A DNA stretch of 64,000 nucleotides from Zingiber officinale (GCF_018446385.1 NC_056000.1:31326011-31390010); one strand, 5' to 3'. Positions 34,006 through 47,311 are shown, numbered from the stretch's first letter. Program-made: numbers and translations. The notes: generated by a model not told the origin, from the sequence alone.

Positions 34006-35110
34006 CTCAGTTAGAGGAAAAAAAAAGGTAAGTTACAATGGACGAGGAAATGGAGTCGATGAGAAAGAAATAAGTTTGAGATTTAGTCAATCTTCTTCTA
34101 GGCCAAAGGGCTATTGGGAATAAATTGATTATCAAAATCAAGAGGAAAGTGGATTGATCGATTAATTGATACAAAGTTTGACTAGTTGTAAAAGAATATA
34201 CCTAAATGAAGGATATTATTTTTGAAGAGAAGCTGAGTACATCTTAGGAGTGAGGATCATGAAAGATCGATCAAAAAGGCTTTTAAGTTTATCTCAAGAG
34301 GCTTATATCACTAAGATGCTATAATACTTCAATATGTCGAATTGTAATATTGTATCCCAAGACTCCTGAAGAAAAAGCTAAAATAAAAAAAATCATATGC
34401 CAGCTTTATTGGTAGTTTGATGTGCACTATGTTGTGTACTCATCCTGCTATAAGCTATGTTGTTGGCTTAGTTAGTTATTTCTAGTTAAACTCAGGATCA
34501 AGACACTGGAAAGTGGTGAAGAGAATATTAAAATACCTTAAAAAAAGGATAACAGATTATTATATCTGTTTCCAAGGATTTATGATGAACCTGAAGGGTT
34601 GTACAGATGCAGATTGTCAAGAGACCTTGATGACAGAAAATCCACTCCGGTTATACCTTCTTTCTAAATGGTGGCGCCATCTCATGGAATAGCAAGAAGC
34701 AGGCTTATGTAGCCTTGTCGACAATGGAAGCTATGTGGCTTGGCTTGTGTAGCCGTGTCAACAATAGAAGCTATATGGCTAGGCTTGTGTAGTCTTGTCA
34801 ACAATGGAAGTTGTGTTGTTTGTGCATCACTTGTGCAATAATTTGTCTGGTTGAAAAGATTCCTGGAGCATTTGAAGATTGCTAAAGACAATAGGAGTCC
34901 TATTATAGTGTACTCTAACAGTCAATCTGAGGATCCCAAATATCATAGCAAAGGAAAGCATATAGAATTAAGTATAATTTTGTTAGGGATATTGTGGACA
35001 AAAAAATAATAATTCTTGAGTATATCCCTACACGTACTATGGTTGTAGATCCTTTTACGAAGCCATTGACTAAAGAGTCATTTCAAGGATATGGGAAGTC
35101 TTTATGACTT
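34006..35110 (+). pseudogene. Element G: reverse transcriptase end and RNase H remnant
   Basis: It continues the interrupted copia pol. It begins with the start of the RT domain (MDEEMESMRK, then DLV.LLPRPKGYW), has lost most of the RT core, and resumes near the RT end (QLYW, then CTHPAISYVVGLVS). RNase H motifs follow (GCTDADCQ, RSPIIVYSNSQS, PKYHSKGKHIEL, YIPTRTMVVDPFTKPLTKE). Many stops and frame changes show it is dead. A threefold GTGTAGCCTTGTCAACAATGG-like duplication occurs near 34700-34810. Confidence 0.88.
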
Positions 35111-35547
35111 CATAAAATGTAGCACGTTGTAAAATGTCATGATCTATTCAGTGGATTGTTATATTTTAGATTAAAGTCTCGATGAGCATGTTGGCAATTT
35201 GAGATTGGTCCACTCACATGGACAATCATCTCTATTTGTTAAGTATAAATAGAGATAAAACCGTTACTTATGGGATAACTTATGTAGTTGTGATTAGAGA
35301 CATACCTATAAGTTAAGGTCGCCTTGATAATTGTGTCAAGATGAGATTATTTATGTAATGATCGGAGTAAATGTACCCACCATTTACTGAATCTGCTTAA
35401 GGCTAGATTAGAATTCATATGTTGAATTTAGGATTAGACATTAGGTATGTCTAGATCGAAATCTGTACGATGTTAAAATTTGAGAAAAACATGCGCTCTT
35501 TTAATAAAGAGAATAACATCGTAACATATGATTTATACCACATGTGA
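35111..35547 (+). other. Element G 3' untranslated part
   Basis: It is non-coding and lies between RNase H and the solo LTR. No feature was recognised beyond the target repeat TGTGA at 35543-35547. Confidence 0.5.
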
Positions 35548-38417
35548 TGTAAAATACCGAAAAATTGGCGAATAATGATAAGGGAATTTTTCTGAAATAT
35601 TTATAAATTTTTCTGGAATTTTTCGGAGACCGTATGAACGAGTTTACGGAGATAAAAATGGGATCCGGGAAAGCCTGTTTAGGCTTCCCACTTAAGCAAG
35701 GAAATGTTTATTTTCTTAATTTCCTTTTCTATTTTCTTTTCTTTATTTGATTTCTTCTCTTCCTAGCCGAAACCGTGCGCGCCGAGTTCTTCTTCCTCGT
35801 GCTGAGTCGCCATCTCCTCCCGTGCCCTAACTTCCACTCGGTAGTTCCCTACTTCTTCCTCGAGCCGATTCCCCCTCTTCTTCTTCCCTCGATTGCGCTA
35901 CTTCTCCTCCGTCCGGCTGTGCCCTAGTTCACCCTCTACCCTCACGGCGAATTTGCCATAGCTGACTGCCACAATCTGATCGCTCACCACCGGCCGAACC
36001 CTTCTTCTTCCTTCCTCGCGTCTTCATCGCCGCCGGCGTCTGAGTATCACCTGAGCCTTCGCCTCTTCGGGTCGGGGACAGGAGCCGAGCACCCGAGTTG
36101 ATCTGTTTCTGGTGCCCTAGCCACTGCCTACCACTTGACATGGCATCAACGCCGGCTCGCCACCATCTGAGTCTGGTAGCTCTCTGGTTGGACATATATC
36201 GACCGACCATCTTTTTCTTTTCTGTTGGACCCCTGTTCGTTCCCTCGTCGGCACAGATCTGCTGCTGATCTCTCAGCCACCGTCTATTTAGTCTTCGACG
36301 AAGGGAAGGTTGCCAACATAGATTTGGATCTGGTCGGATCGACACCAGCAGTGAACATCTGGTATAAACAAGGTAACAACTAGAGAGTTTGGATTTAGGG
36401 ATTTTGCTTAGATTGTATTTGATCATTGGTTGTAGTAATCTTTCAATCTGAGGTTGGGTTGCAAAATCCAATCAGTGCTGATTTTGGGTATTTGATGTAG
36501 GGATCAGTAATTCCAGGTAGTTGCGGCCAGAAATTTGGCAGTAGACTCCTCAGGATTGGAGCAGTGCTGAGGCATCAGAATTTGGGTAAGTTTCGTGTTG
36601 AGTTGTTATTGAACTAAATATTGAATTAGGTCTGAGGTAGAGGTAAGGTGTATAAATTTGCTCTGGTATTAGGTTCGTATTTGGAAGAGTTCAAGTTGAT
36701 TTAGGTTTAGACATAAATCAAATTGTATAGTGGAACGAATTAGGGTTCTGGTAAATAAGAAATTTCTTTAGCTATGTGATATATATGTAGCTAAATTAAA
36801 TATGGCTATTACAGGATTTTTATTCGAGACGGTATCTCGACGAGGGATCTATTTCAGATTGGACCACTTCTATTGGAGGCGGGTACTTGACTTATCTTTG
36901 ATAATGTCATGTTGATATGTTTAGTGGGTTATAGCCTTTAGTAATAATTATGTTCGTTCTTGTTTCGATATGTCACTACAGGATACCTGTTACATGCTTG
37001 TTTGCTCACCTGTTATGCATTTATTGTTAGTACCTACATGATTATATATATGCTCATATGGTAGTGACATACCATGCCTCATTATGCTCAGGACCTAGGT
37101 TTTTATACCCTACCTGACCTGTGTACCTTAGGTCTTCAGATTTGACCATTGATACTACGGTACATATTTTATATATATATGGATATTGTTATGCTGTTCA
37201 GGATATTGTCATGCTTAGTGTCATACACCATTCGCATGATTGCATGCTGCGCAATAGTCTGTTCCATTGTTGTTGAGCACATCGCCAGTTTCATCACTGT
37301 CGGTGCTCCGTTGGTCCGCTCATGGGTAGCGTGACGCAGCGTGGTAGCACGTCAGTTTGCTCGGTGGTGCTCCGCTGGGACACTCATGGGTAGTGTACTG
37401 CAGCGTGGTAGCACGCCGGGATCCCTCCCCGTCATTGTGCACCGGGAGATGAGAGCATTGCGTTCCCCCATTTATAATTTGGGGTAGGAGGATAGGTGTA
37501 CTCCGACAGCATCCCGTCCATTCGGTCACTCATCAGGAGCAGTGATGTCAGAGTGCACGGTTGTCACAACCCTACCCACTCGGTCTCACCATTGTGTGTG
37601 AGATGGCTGACTGGCGTCAGGGGTGACCATGTCATTGGCATCATATGCATTGATGCATATACTGATTGTGTTTGTTGCACTTATATGCTGCATTTGGATG
37701 GATGCATATGTTTGACATGCATACAAGATTTATGATACTCTCGGTCTGACGACCTGACTATTCTGATAGGAGGCCCTGGTGAGTACAGTTCTTTTCAGCC
37801 TATTCTATTGTGCATTTTCAGCTTTTGTCCAGGAGTCTGTACTCCATAGTTATTACTGTCTGTTATAGCTTACTATACATGTCAACTGGTATCTGCTGAG
37901 TTGTTGAACTCACCCCCGTGGACACTATCTTTTCAGGTACTAGGATTATTTATGGAGTTGCTTGGAGTATCCTACCTGCCGGTTCCCACATCACATCAGA
38001 AGACTTACAGTTTCCCTTTATTATTTATTTGTTTTATGAGCCAGTGTATTTATCTTTGTGCTCCGGTTTTGTTTGTGGAGTGTTGTTGTTGTTATGTGGT
38101 ATTTTGTATTGTTTGTTGGTTGTGTAAGCCTAACCGGCTAGCAGTCTTGTATTTTGGTTTGTATTTGGTTTTCTACTGTATTCCGCTGTGTTTGGTTTGG
38201 TACAGCCGAGTGGGCTGTTAGATTTACATATAACTGCGTGGTTGTAATTTTTGTGGTATCAGCCGAGTAGGCTGTATATAAACTGCGTGGTTGTGTGTAT
38301 GTTCCAGCCGCCTGTGACTGATGTATATTGTGTCCGTAGAAATGTTTCAGATTGTCACCCGTATAGGGGAGGTGCTGCCGAAATTTCTTCGGACAGGGAC
38401 TTCCCCGGGGCGTGACA
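35548..38417 (+). mobile_element. Gypsy solo LTR, TSD TGTGA
   Basis: It begins TGTAAAATACC and ends GGCGTGACA, 2870 bp, flanked by TGTGA (35543-35547 and 38418-38422). The layout matches a long chromovirus LTR in plus orientation. Frames in its pyrimidine-rich part (35929-36471) and later (37149-38221) lack domains. Confidence 0.85.
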
Positions 38418-38422
38418 TGTGA

Positions 38423-39214
38423 TATGGCGACAAGAAGGGTAGTAGGAGAATAGATCTCTGCTTCTTTACTATGTGAGACCCTTGAGATTATAAGTTAATC
38501 TCAATTTTACCCTAAGTGACTATTTAGTTGTCTACTTGAAACTATAATCAGTATCTGCTACTTTAGCATGTTTCCTATTGGCTATGGATGATTCGGTTTA
38601 TAGAGCATAATTAGGAAAGCGACTGATGCAAATGAATAGATTCTAGCCAAAAATGAAGATTAAATATATTTGTATCTTTTCATGTTATTCACTAGTCAAC
38701 CCATTTCTGTTATATATAGAAATGATTGTGAATATTGAATATGAAACATACTCTTGACATAAAAGTCATTATGAGAGATTAGAGATGTTCATATTGATGT
38801 AAATAAAGATTATTTAATTTGGGTAAATAGCAAGACATGGATATCTCCAAGATAATGGTTGTGTGCCACTGGGAGATTTGATGTTTCCTAGATAACGGAT
38901 ATATACCGCCAGGAGAGAGACTATGTGCCATTATGAGAATGTCTCTGATTCATTTTATAGAGCAACTATGTAGGATGTAGCAATCTTCTTAGCAATAATT
39001 GCTCAGTGTGCTTGTCGTCGCACGAACCATTTTTCCTAAAGTATGGATTGGATGCTCTTATTTGGTCTTTGTGACTAACTAGTTCTTATTTAATCTTTGT
39101 GACTAACTAGTGTTTTGCTTTGGTCTTCGTGACTTGATGATAATATAGTCTATGTGACTTACATGGTCTTTGTGACTAGATGACCTTTATAGATTGACTT
39201 GGACAAGTGGGAGA
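38423..39214 (+). other. Element G 3' region and polypurine tract
   Basis: It is non-coding. A degenerate tandem repeat of GGTCTTTGTGACTAACTAGT-like units lies at 39060-39190, and a purine run (GGACAAGTGGGAGA) ends at 39214, immediately before the LTR. Confidence 0.65.
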
Positions 39215-39720
39215 TGTTGGAATTAAGAAGATGAAAGGGCACCCCTTCTCCTTTATCTTCTAGCCCATTTAATTCCTCTATTAATAGAGAAAGAGGAAGA
39301 GTCATCTTCCTCTAATATATATGCGTCCAAGCCAAAGAAGAAAATGGGAGTTTTGTGGGAGCTTGCTGTGTGTGAGGTTTGTGTAAAGTCGGGTTCGTCC
39401 CATATGTGAAAAGTCTCTATGCAAGGTTCGTCCATGTGCACGGGATTGTAAGAGGGAGTGAGCCAGTAATCGGCAAGGAGAACTTCTGGTAGAGAGGGAT
39501 TGGGCTCATGGAATCTTGAAGAGCTTTCCGATTCGTTCATAATCGTTCTTCTGACGGCAAGTTATTCTTTGATATCTTCTCTGATCTTCTTCGCTGAGCA
39601 TCACTGTGAGTTGTTTTTCATTTTGTATGAAAAGCGAAGAGCAAGATCTACTACGTGAGATCACTATGAGTTTTACAGTTTTTGTATTTATGTATTTTTT
39701 ATGCTTTAGAACTATCAACA
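39215..39720 (+). repeat. Element G 3' LTR
   Basis: It begins TGTTGGAATT after a polypurine run and ends ATCAACA, 506 bp. The frame at 39253-39540 is LTR sequence. The matching 5' LTR would lie left of the window. The next bases, TTTTG, would be the target duplication. Confidence 0.75.
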
Positions 39721-40052
39721 TTTTGCAGTAGGTTAGCACATGTAATTGGTATTTATATCCTCCTCCATGGAGTTGACTAGTCATGTCATAACCATGGATT
39801 TTTCAGCGCCCCATGTGGCATACAACTGATCATTAACAGCAGGAGCCTTCTTGTCACCCGCGATATAATTGATTTTCCTTGCTCACGGATATACATTCAG
39901 AAGGATTGCGATTGCCGGAGGAAGTTGTCACCATTCAGGTGGATGGTGGTGATTTGGACTGAATGAGAGTTGGAATGGTATTGCAGGGTCTCAAAGGGTT
40001 TTACCGTGATAGTGGCAAGGATTGAAGTGGTTTTGGATGTGACTTCTGACAT
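39721..40052 (-). pseudogene. Element J: copia Gag N-terminal fragment
   Basis: On the minus strand a Gag starts at 40052 (MSEVTSKTTSIL) and contains the copia phrase VQITTIHLNGDNFLRQSQSF. Further Gag homology down to 39721 is readable only with frame changes. It stops exactly at the outer end of element G's LTR, which suggests G inserted into this gag. Confidence 0.75.
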
Positions 40053-40095
40053 GGCTACTATAATTTTATTGTTGCTATATTTTTTTTCCCTTCTT

Positions 40096-40107
40096 GCTCT
40101 GATACCA
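40096..40107 (-). other. Primer binding site of element J
   Basis: The reverse complement reads TGGTATCAGAGC, 44 bp upstream of the gag start. Confidence 0.85.
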
Positions 40108-41240
40108 AGGCAGAAAATATAAGGAAAAATAATTATTTCCACTTAACTAAAATAGGTACAAGGCGCTCTTTTTATAGAGAGAATTTACAATAGAAAAGGA
40201 AACTAATGAAAAAAAAACTAAATAAAACTAATATTTGACAAATTATACAGTACGGGACTGTGCGCGTCGCGCAAAATATCAACTTTGCTTTGCTTTTTTT
40301 TCCTTTTTAATTATTTTTTAAAAATTTGAATTTAAAAAATAATTAAAATATTTTTTAAAGATTTTATTTCTAAGATTCATACTTTCCAATTGGGTTATAA
40401 TTTGTAAGCTATTTTTTTTTAGAGATTTTATCTCTAGGATTTAGGCTTCTCGATTGGATTATAATATTTAGTAAAAAAATTAAAAATAAAATAAATTTAA
40501 GTATTTACGGAATATTGTAATGTATTTAGGGCATATATTCATGGATTAAGGATTTATATATGGAAATATTGATTTTTAAAATTTAAAATCTAAAAAAGTA
40601 ATAGATATCGTCTGTTATTTTTTATTATTTTTTTTAATTTTGAATTAAAAAAAATTAAAATATTTTTTAAAGATTTTATTTTTAGGGTTCATGTTTCCCA
40701 ATTGGGTTATAATTTTCAAGTTATTTTTTTTAAGATTTTATCTCTAGGGTTCAGACTTCCCAATTAGATTATAGTGTTTAGTAAAAAGAAAAATTAAAAA
40801 TTAAATAAATTTAAGTATTTATGGAGTATTATAATGTGTTTAAGGGATATGTTTATGTATTAGAGATTTATATAAAGAAATATTGATTTTTTTTAAATTC
40901 AAAATCTATAAAAAAAATGTCTGATATGCTGCACACGCACAGTCGCGCACTGTGCGGCGCGTAGCATATCACGATTGATCTTTTATAATCTATATTTACA
41001 TAAAAAATGATCCTGAAATATTCCTAAAATTATGACCAAATCAAGGACTTTAATGACAAAATTTCCAATAAGAACCCTTCATGTCTTGTAGCTACCACCC
41101 CTTGTCTCTTTTTATAGTTTTCATGGCCTGATAGAGTTTCCTAATAAGTAGGATAACCCTAACATACTTTTCTAAAGAGTACTAGGATATAAAAGATTTT
41201 CCTAACAAAATAGGGGCTAACAAAATTTCCTAAGAAAAGG
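40108..41240 (-). mobile_element. Element J: probable 5' LTR
   Basis: The sequence next to the PBS should be the LTR of J. A minus-strand TATAAAAAG near 40170 and further TATA-like and GTTAGG motifs near 41100-41230 fit this, but the outer end and any TSD could not be fixed. Confidence 0.45.
40315..40910. repeat. Tandem duplication of a ~295-bp AT-rich unit
   Basis: Two diverged copies (about 40315-40605 and 40610-40910) share TTTTATTTCTAAG/TTTTAGGG, CCAATTGGGTTATAAT, TTTAGTAAAAA and AATATTGATTTTT in order. GC-rich GCGCGTCGCGC-type clusters flank the pair (40257 and 40930-40970). Confidence 0.75.
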
Positions 41241-42649
41241 GGAATGCTGCTACATGATCCACGGTCATGTTGGGAAGCATTACCTAGATGTGTGGTTTGC
41301 TGTGAGCACTTTTCATCAAGGGTCAGCAAGGAACATGGCTTGGAAGCTCCAATTTAATGGCTTGCAACTGCCTCTTTTTCTTGGATAATTCACGATCGTG
41401 TCAAGCAGCACGGGATGATTGTGGATCATGTTATAATGCATATTTCTTTGGCTTTTCTTCTCCAAATTCACTTCAATCATTAGATTCTCCACTTCCATCA
41501 ATGTAAAGTACAAACCATACTCATCCAAACTAGAATGATGAAATGAATGCAAATACTAGAAGTTTATGCAAAATATGCTCATGAAATGAAATAAATGTAT
41601 GCTAAATAAGACTCAAAACATATACATGATTCACACACATCAGTCGAGCCATTCAACGACTTAGAGACGGAGGCACCCCAGGGCTATCCTAGGCTATAGC
41701 CAGCCCTACTTACAACGTCAAGGGAAAAAACTAATCAATCGATTCCTTAATGCAAAAAAATATAATTGTTTATACAAAAAAGAAAAGGGGATTAGTGTTT
41801 CTTCTCCAGTGAAGAGGAAAATGAGTGGAGCCTCAGTCGGCTTTAACAATGTTCAACAATGGTGGATCTTGTTGCTTTGCTCACCCAGAAAACAAAGAAG
41901 AGAAAAATTAGAGCCGACTGTTATGGATTGGGAAAAAAAATAAATAGAAGAAGAGAAGAACACTATTGTTCTTGCTCTTGCTAAATAAAATGACAAGTGA
42001 AATCTGTTGCTTAAGCCGACTAGATGGCTGCTGCTACTGTTGAAAGAGGGCAGCAAGGTGTTACTTTTATTGTTGAGAAAGAGTAACAATGATTGTTATT
42101 TGAGAGGAAGGAGGAGAGAGCTGCAAGGGTTGCTGTTATTGAGAAGAGGAGAGTTGGAGAGGGAAAGGAAGCAGTTTGGTAGCTGGAAGAAGAAGAGAGC
42201 AGAGGTTGCAGTCAGGAAAAAATAGAGAAAAGAAAAGAGGAGGAAGAAAAGAAAGGGAGAAAAAGAGAAGAAAAGTAGGCATCGTGAGGCGATGAGAGTG
42301 TTGGTACGTGGAGAGAAAAGAGGAGATAAAAAAAAAAATCTTGCCTTAATTCATTTTAAATTGACCGAATGAATGCATATATTTGGTTCGATTTTAATTT
42401 AATTAAATCAAATCCATCAAATCAACTTAATTTTTATCTTTACACCTATTCAATGAATTTAAATATTAAACACTCATTTCGTGTTTGATAATTTAATTCT
42501 CATCTACAATGAGATGGTAACTTGCTCATGCAAAATGAACTCAGACATCTTTTATAGTATTTTGGATAGTCAACCAACTTAGAATCAGCCCAATCCATCT
42601 GTAATTCCTGAATCTGTCCCTGCTTATGGCTTAGTCAGGACTCAACCGA
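41241..42649. other. Unassigned repeat-like region
   Basis: No protein domain was found. A purine-rich stretch (GAGAGG, GAAGAAGAG; 42090-42340) keeps frames open by composition. The part at 41260-41640 has the look of a gypsy 3' region, but I cannot place it. Confidence 0.35.
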
Positions 42650-43190
42650 TGAAGCTCAACCCGAGTCTGAGTCTGAGTCCACGTCAAAATCCGATAAGAG
42701 AACTATCGAATATCAAGGAAAGTTAAAGGTAATCGGGTCAGGAAACATCACTATAAGTTCAAGTTTATTTATTAAGAAAGTACTTTATGTTAAAAATTTA
42801 AGTTTTAATTTACTTAGCATAAATTAGTTATGTGATACTAGCATAAAATAGAATGTCTTTTAACTAAGTACATTGAAGAACCAAACTTGACTTTGTTAGG
42901 AGTTAGAAAAAATAATATATATACCATTAATCTACTATCTTCCTCACTCGAGTGTCTTATTGCATAACAAGAGGAAACTAGGTTATGACATAAAAAACTA
43001 TGTCTTACACATTTAAGACTCATTTTGAAAAAAAGTAGATACAAGTCTTACTTAGTCAATCAAGTAGGAAACAACTATTTTTGGGTTCCGAAACAACATA
43101 TTCACAATATTAAGCCAACTTGTGTTAACTCAATTTACTATGTAAAAGCATTTATTTCAAAACGATAGACCTCCAATTTAGGGGGAGTTA
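42650..43190 (+). pseudogene. Copia pol fragment (protease to GAG-pre-integrase)
   Basis: It reads, with stops, as GKLKVIGSGNITIS, then FIKKVLYVKNLSFNLLSI, the conserved stretch after the copia protease. NNIYTINLLSSSSLECL-like residues follow across a frame change. It is a short relic with no LTR found nearby. Confidence 0.65.
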
Positions 43191-45448
43191 AAAAAAAAAA
43201 TTGTTTAGACTAAGTTGAAACTTGTATTATATTTATTTCACATGTTAATGTACAGTTATATACTTATTTACTTGTTTTTGGTTCAATTGCTTTACTCACT
43301 TGTTCAATTTTGATGACTACATGCTTACTTGATTTACTTGAGTTACTTCTTTTAAGTTAGCTTACTAAACTTCAAGTGAATAAAAGAGTGCGAATAAAGT
43401 TACAAGTTAGCTACGAACACTTCCATATCTTCTTTATGCTTTTAATTTGATTTTATTTCTTGTGATTGACAATGCTGTTTCAATTTCCAGTTTGTGAGAA
43501 GAGCATGTTGGGTACTCTCGCTTGGAATTTCTTACTTTAATTAAAGCTTTGTCTCCTTGGAGGACGACCATTTTCTTGTGGTAGTGACTTCTTTCATCTT
43601 GGTTGGTAAAGTAAGAAGTAAGAACAGCTATCCAATAAGCAAGAATTTCTTCAGCCGACCCTTTTTAGCAAACTTCTTCTAGCAATTTTTTTGTTGTGGT
43701 TTTTCAAAATTTTCCTTCATTGCTTATTCCAAGTCAGAAATGAAGTACTAGTTTGTTTTACTTCCCTTTGTCTATTGAATTGAATTTACCTGTTTGAAAT
43801 GGGAGAATTAAATGTTTCATAGGATATTCGACAAGAGAGAATATCACAGATTGATGAGATGCAGAGGAAGACGACCAATTGGAGAGGATAGTAGCAAGCA
43901 AAGAAGAAATTCTTGAGCATAAGCTTTGTAGATCGTTGATGCTTGTCAATTTGGAAATATGATGATGTGGAAGATTTAGACTAGCTCTGATTGACATGAT
44001 TGGCATATAAAGATACAAAGGGCATGTGTAATGGAAGGGTTCTGTTCGGATTTGCCATAATGATGGATTATTAATATATACATGGAGTAGAAGCTCAAAG
44101 ATCATAATTATAGTTTAAGTGAACTCAAAATTTATGTACCAAAAGGTCAAGTGAACTAAACAGAATTACCACCCTTTTTATTTAGAGCTTTTTTTTTCTT
44201 CTAGACAAGTTAAGGCTACAACATTGTTAATGTTTATAATTACTTTTTATGGTTTAGTTTGTTATGAATCTGGGACTTTCTCATTTATACATTCTTTTTT
44301 AAAAAAAACACACACACTGTTACAAAATGCTACTTGTGAAGCTAAAGACCAGAGTCCACAAGGACATCTTATATTCCCCATAGTCCTGTGGTTTGATGAT
44401 TGAAATTGTATGTTGTCTCTTGTTATAGTAGAAAAGTTGATATTGAGAGCTAAATGTCAAACACTGTCTGCCATGCATGAAATTTCATAAATTCTGTGGT
44501 CTGACTTCTTCCATTTATGCTATGTATTGACAAGCTAACCCAAATAGTTGGATTCAAGACTTTCAAAGTATTGACAAGCTAACCTAAATGGTGCTATAAT
44601 GCCAAGAGTAAAAGACTCCGCTGCTGTGTGATCCGAGAAGCTCGCGGCAGAAGGCCACAATTAGTTACAAACTTCTGGCGTCGGCACCTTGCGTGCATTG
44701 AGTACTAGTGTTGTTGAGATGCTTGACGGAGAGGTGGAAAAAATTGCGGAGTTGGCCAGGAGAACATTCTGTTTCAGAAATCACATTGCTTCTCTGTGGA
44801 TGGCACAACTCGACCCTTTTATGAAGGCCCGAGTCTCTCGAAGATGCGGAATGATAAATAGAAAATAATTAAGGGAGCACAGTTTGTATGGATGATTTGC
44901 TCTTTTTTAAGACCTTTTTTCATGAAGCTTTTCAGTGCTGATTGGTTGCCGATGTTGTAGGTTTAGTTTTGGTATATGCTTGTTGAATCTAGTTGGTCAT
45001 TGTTGAGATGCTATGATCTATTTAATTTGCACTGCATTCTTTAGCCAACCAATTAATTTGTTTATAAGTGCAGTTTTGATTCCACTTGTGATTATGATTA
45101 TTTTAAAAAAAATCATCTAAGTATATCAAACAAAACATAACTAGTACATAAAATCAGTGAGTACACTTTATACAAAACTAGTGCCAACAGATATCCAAAC
45201 CTGAGAATACCACCTTAGGCAGTTAGAGTTGCATCAAGAAATCTAACTATTGATATTCAAATTTCAAAGTTCTCCAATACTAACTGATTCAGTTCAAAAT
45301 GTCGGCATAATAATTGAACTCTACAAGTTGCAGATGTGGATATTTGGATACTAATGTTCCCTTTATGCAGTTAACTTTTACTGCTGACTCTGAGTCTCTG
45401 AGATGACTAGCAAGAAGCGTGGTTTTGGAGCAGGTACATAACCTTGGA
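43191..45448. other. Intergenic DNA, no gene recognised
   Basis: AT-rich overall. A more GC-balanced patch at 44620-44840 looks gene-like in composition, but no frame gave a domain I trust. Confidence 0.4.
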
Positions 45449-46680
45449 TCATGCATCTTGCCAGCCTAGTTGGCGTGATTGCCGTTCCCAAAGTGTTGTT
45501 ATCTTCTTCTCCTTTCTTAGGGATGCTTCAGCTCGTTCTCTAGCCTCCTCACAGATCTCAGTTGCAGCAAAGCACTTCTCGGCCTCTTTTTGGTATTGAG
45601 AAGCTGATTTATTGGCATCAAGAAGCCTCTTGTAGCTTCACTTCCTCTGTGAGGAGATCCACAAACTGTTTCTCCATTTCCTTGCTGATCTCAGGATCAT
45701 CTTTCCCGCAATCTTCAATGCAGAGGAGTGTTTTAGATTAGATAACCACAGCAGTTAACATTCGTAAAGATGGATGTAAACAAGATCAAGAGCCATAGGA
45801 TATGTTGGAAATTGACAAGTGAAAGCAAATAAATGAAACATGCAACCTAAAGACCATCTTTTTATTTCAGAAATACAACACTCTGTTGATCATTCAGTTT
45901 CTCCACCTCGGGAAGAATTTCGAAGCCATTATGGTCTTTATCTTTGCTGTTTATGAATCTTTATCTAATCATTGACCAAAAAAGAATGAACAAAGCATAA
46001 ATAGTATCTTTCCTTCACACTTTCTCCATAGTTATTTGATGCCATCCATCTTATAAACTTGTCATTTGAAAAAAAAAAACAATAATCAAATATTAGATCA
46101 GTTTAATCAACGCATATAAAGCAAATTTTCATAGGGCAAACAAAATCATGACTCATGCAGCCGTGATTCACAACCATGGAAATCATAGTCATGAGAATTG
46201 CATGTATATGACTCTAATTTGTAAGTAGCAGTTAAAAGAAATTAAAAGTTACAACTCAAAACTTACAACATCAGTAGAAATAGTTGATTATGCCCCACAA
46301 AAAGATGGTATAGATGAATAGGAATGAATAGAACCAGTTGCCAAGGTTAATTTACTGCTGAGGTAACTTCTGTTTGAAACTGACTGATAGTTTCAGTCCA
46401 GAGTCAGAACAGCAGATTTAGGTTTGTACATCAGACAGTTTCTACTCACATATCATATCTTTGACCACAATATGAGCTACATCAATAGATTCTATAAACC
46501 GTAAGAGAAGATATCAGCTTTTTTGCTAAAATACTCGATCAGAAAATTCTCTTGGAACATTTCAATCCTACAGAAACAAGTTGTTCAACAAGTTATGGTG
46601 GTTTTCAGTCTTGCTGAGGGGAATCTGTCTCAATCATTGTAGATAACCATATATTTGTCCCAGACTAATAAATAAAAAAA

Positions 46681-47303
46681 GGGCAAAACTCAAAAGGACG
46701 CCCCAAATTTTGCAAATCATCAAAAGAGCGCCCCTTTTTCAAAATAAATCAAAAGGGCACCCCTTCAATGTTTTTATCCCAAAAATATACCTTGACCCAG
46801 CGTTGTTATTGAAGAATAGAACCTATCGGATAACTGCTACAACATGTTTAAGATGAGTTTAGAGCTTACACAGTGTAGAAGTTACCTAATAACTGCTACA
46901 ATGTGTAGAAACTACCCAATAGCTGCTACAACATGTTTAGAGTGTATCTGAACACTATTATATTAAAATACTATTTATGAACTTCATCAAAATCACTTTA
47001 AAATGATTGTAGAAGCTATTATGTATTTGTTACAACCCCAAACACATTGTAGTAGCTGCTTAGCTTCTATACGTTGTAACAACTACTCGGTAGTTTCTAC
47101 ACGGTGTAAACCCTAAACCCTAAATCCTAATCTCACCCTAAACGTGTTGTAGCAGCTACTGGATAGCTTCTACACGTTGTAGCAGCTACTGGGTAGCTGC
47201 TACAATAACGCTGGATCAAAGGGGTGTTTTTCAAGATAAAATCATTAAAGGGGCACCCATTTGATGTTTCTTTTAATTTGGGCTGCCCTTTCGATTTTTG
47301 CCC
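46681..47303. mobile_element. Foldback/MITE-like element with long inverted ends
   Basis: GGGCAAAACTCAAAAGGACG at the left matches the reverse complement of the right end (GGGCAAAAATCGAAAGGGC), and similarity extends for about 120 bp. The middle is built of repeated, self-complementary TGTAGCAGCTAC(T/C) phrases. Runs of A flank both ends, so the TSD cannot be sized. No coding capacity. Confidence 0.75.
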
Positions 47304-47311
47304 AAAAAAAA

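Noticed and set aside
35929-36471. 180-residue minus-strand frame
   Set aside because: It lies inside a gypsy solo LTR with a defined TSD, is Arg/Gly/Ser-rich by composition and shows no domain.
44620-44840. Possible exon with weak likeness to a dehydrogenase E1 beta C-terminus
   Set aside because: Only a few scattered residues agree, the frame has stops, and no splice sites or neighbouring exons support it.
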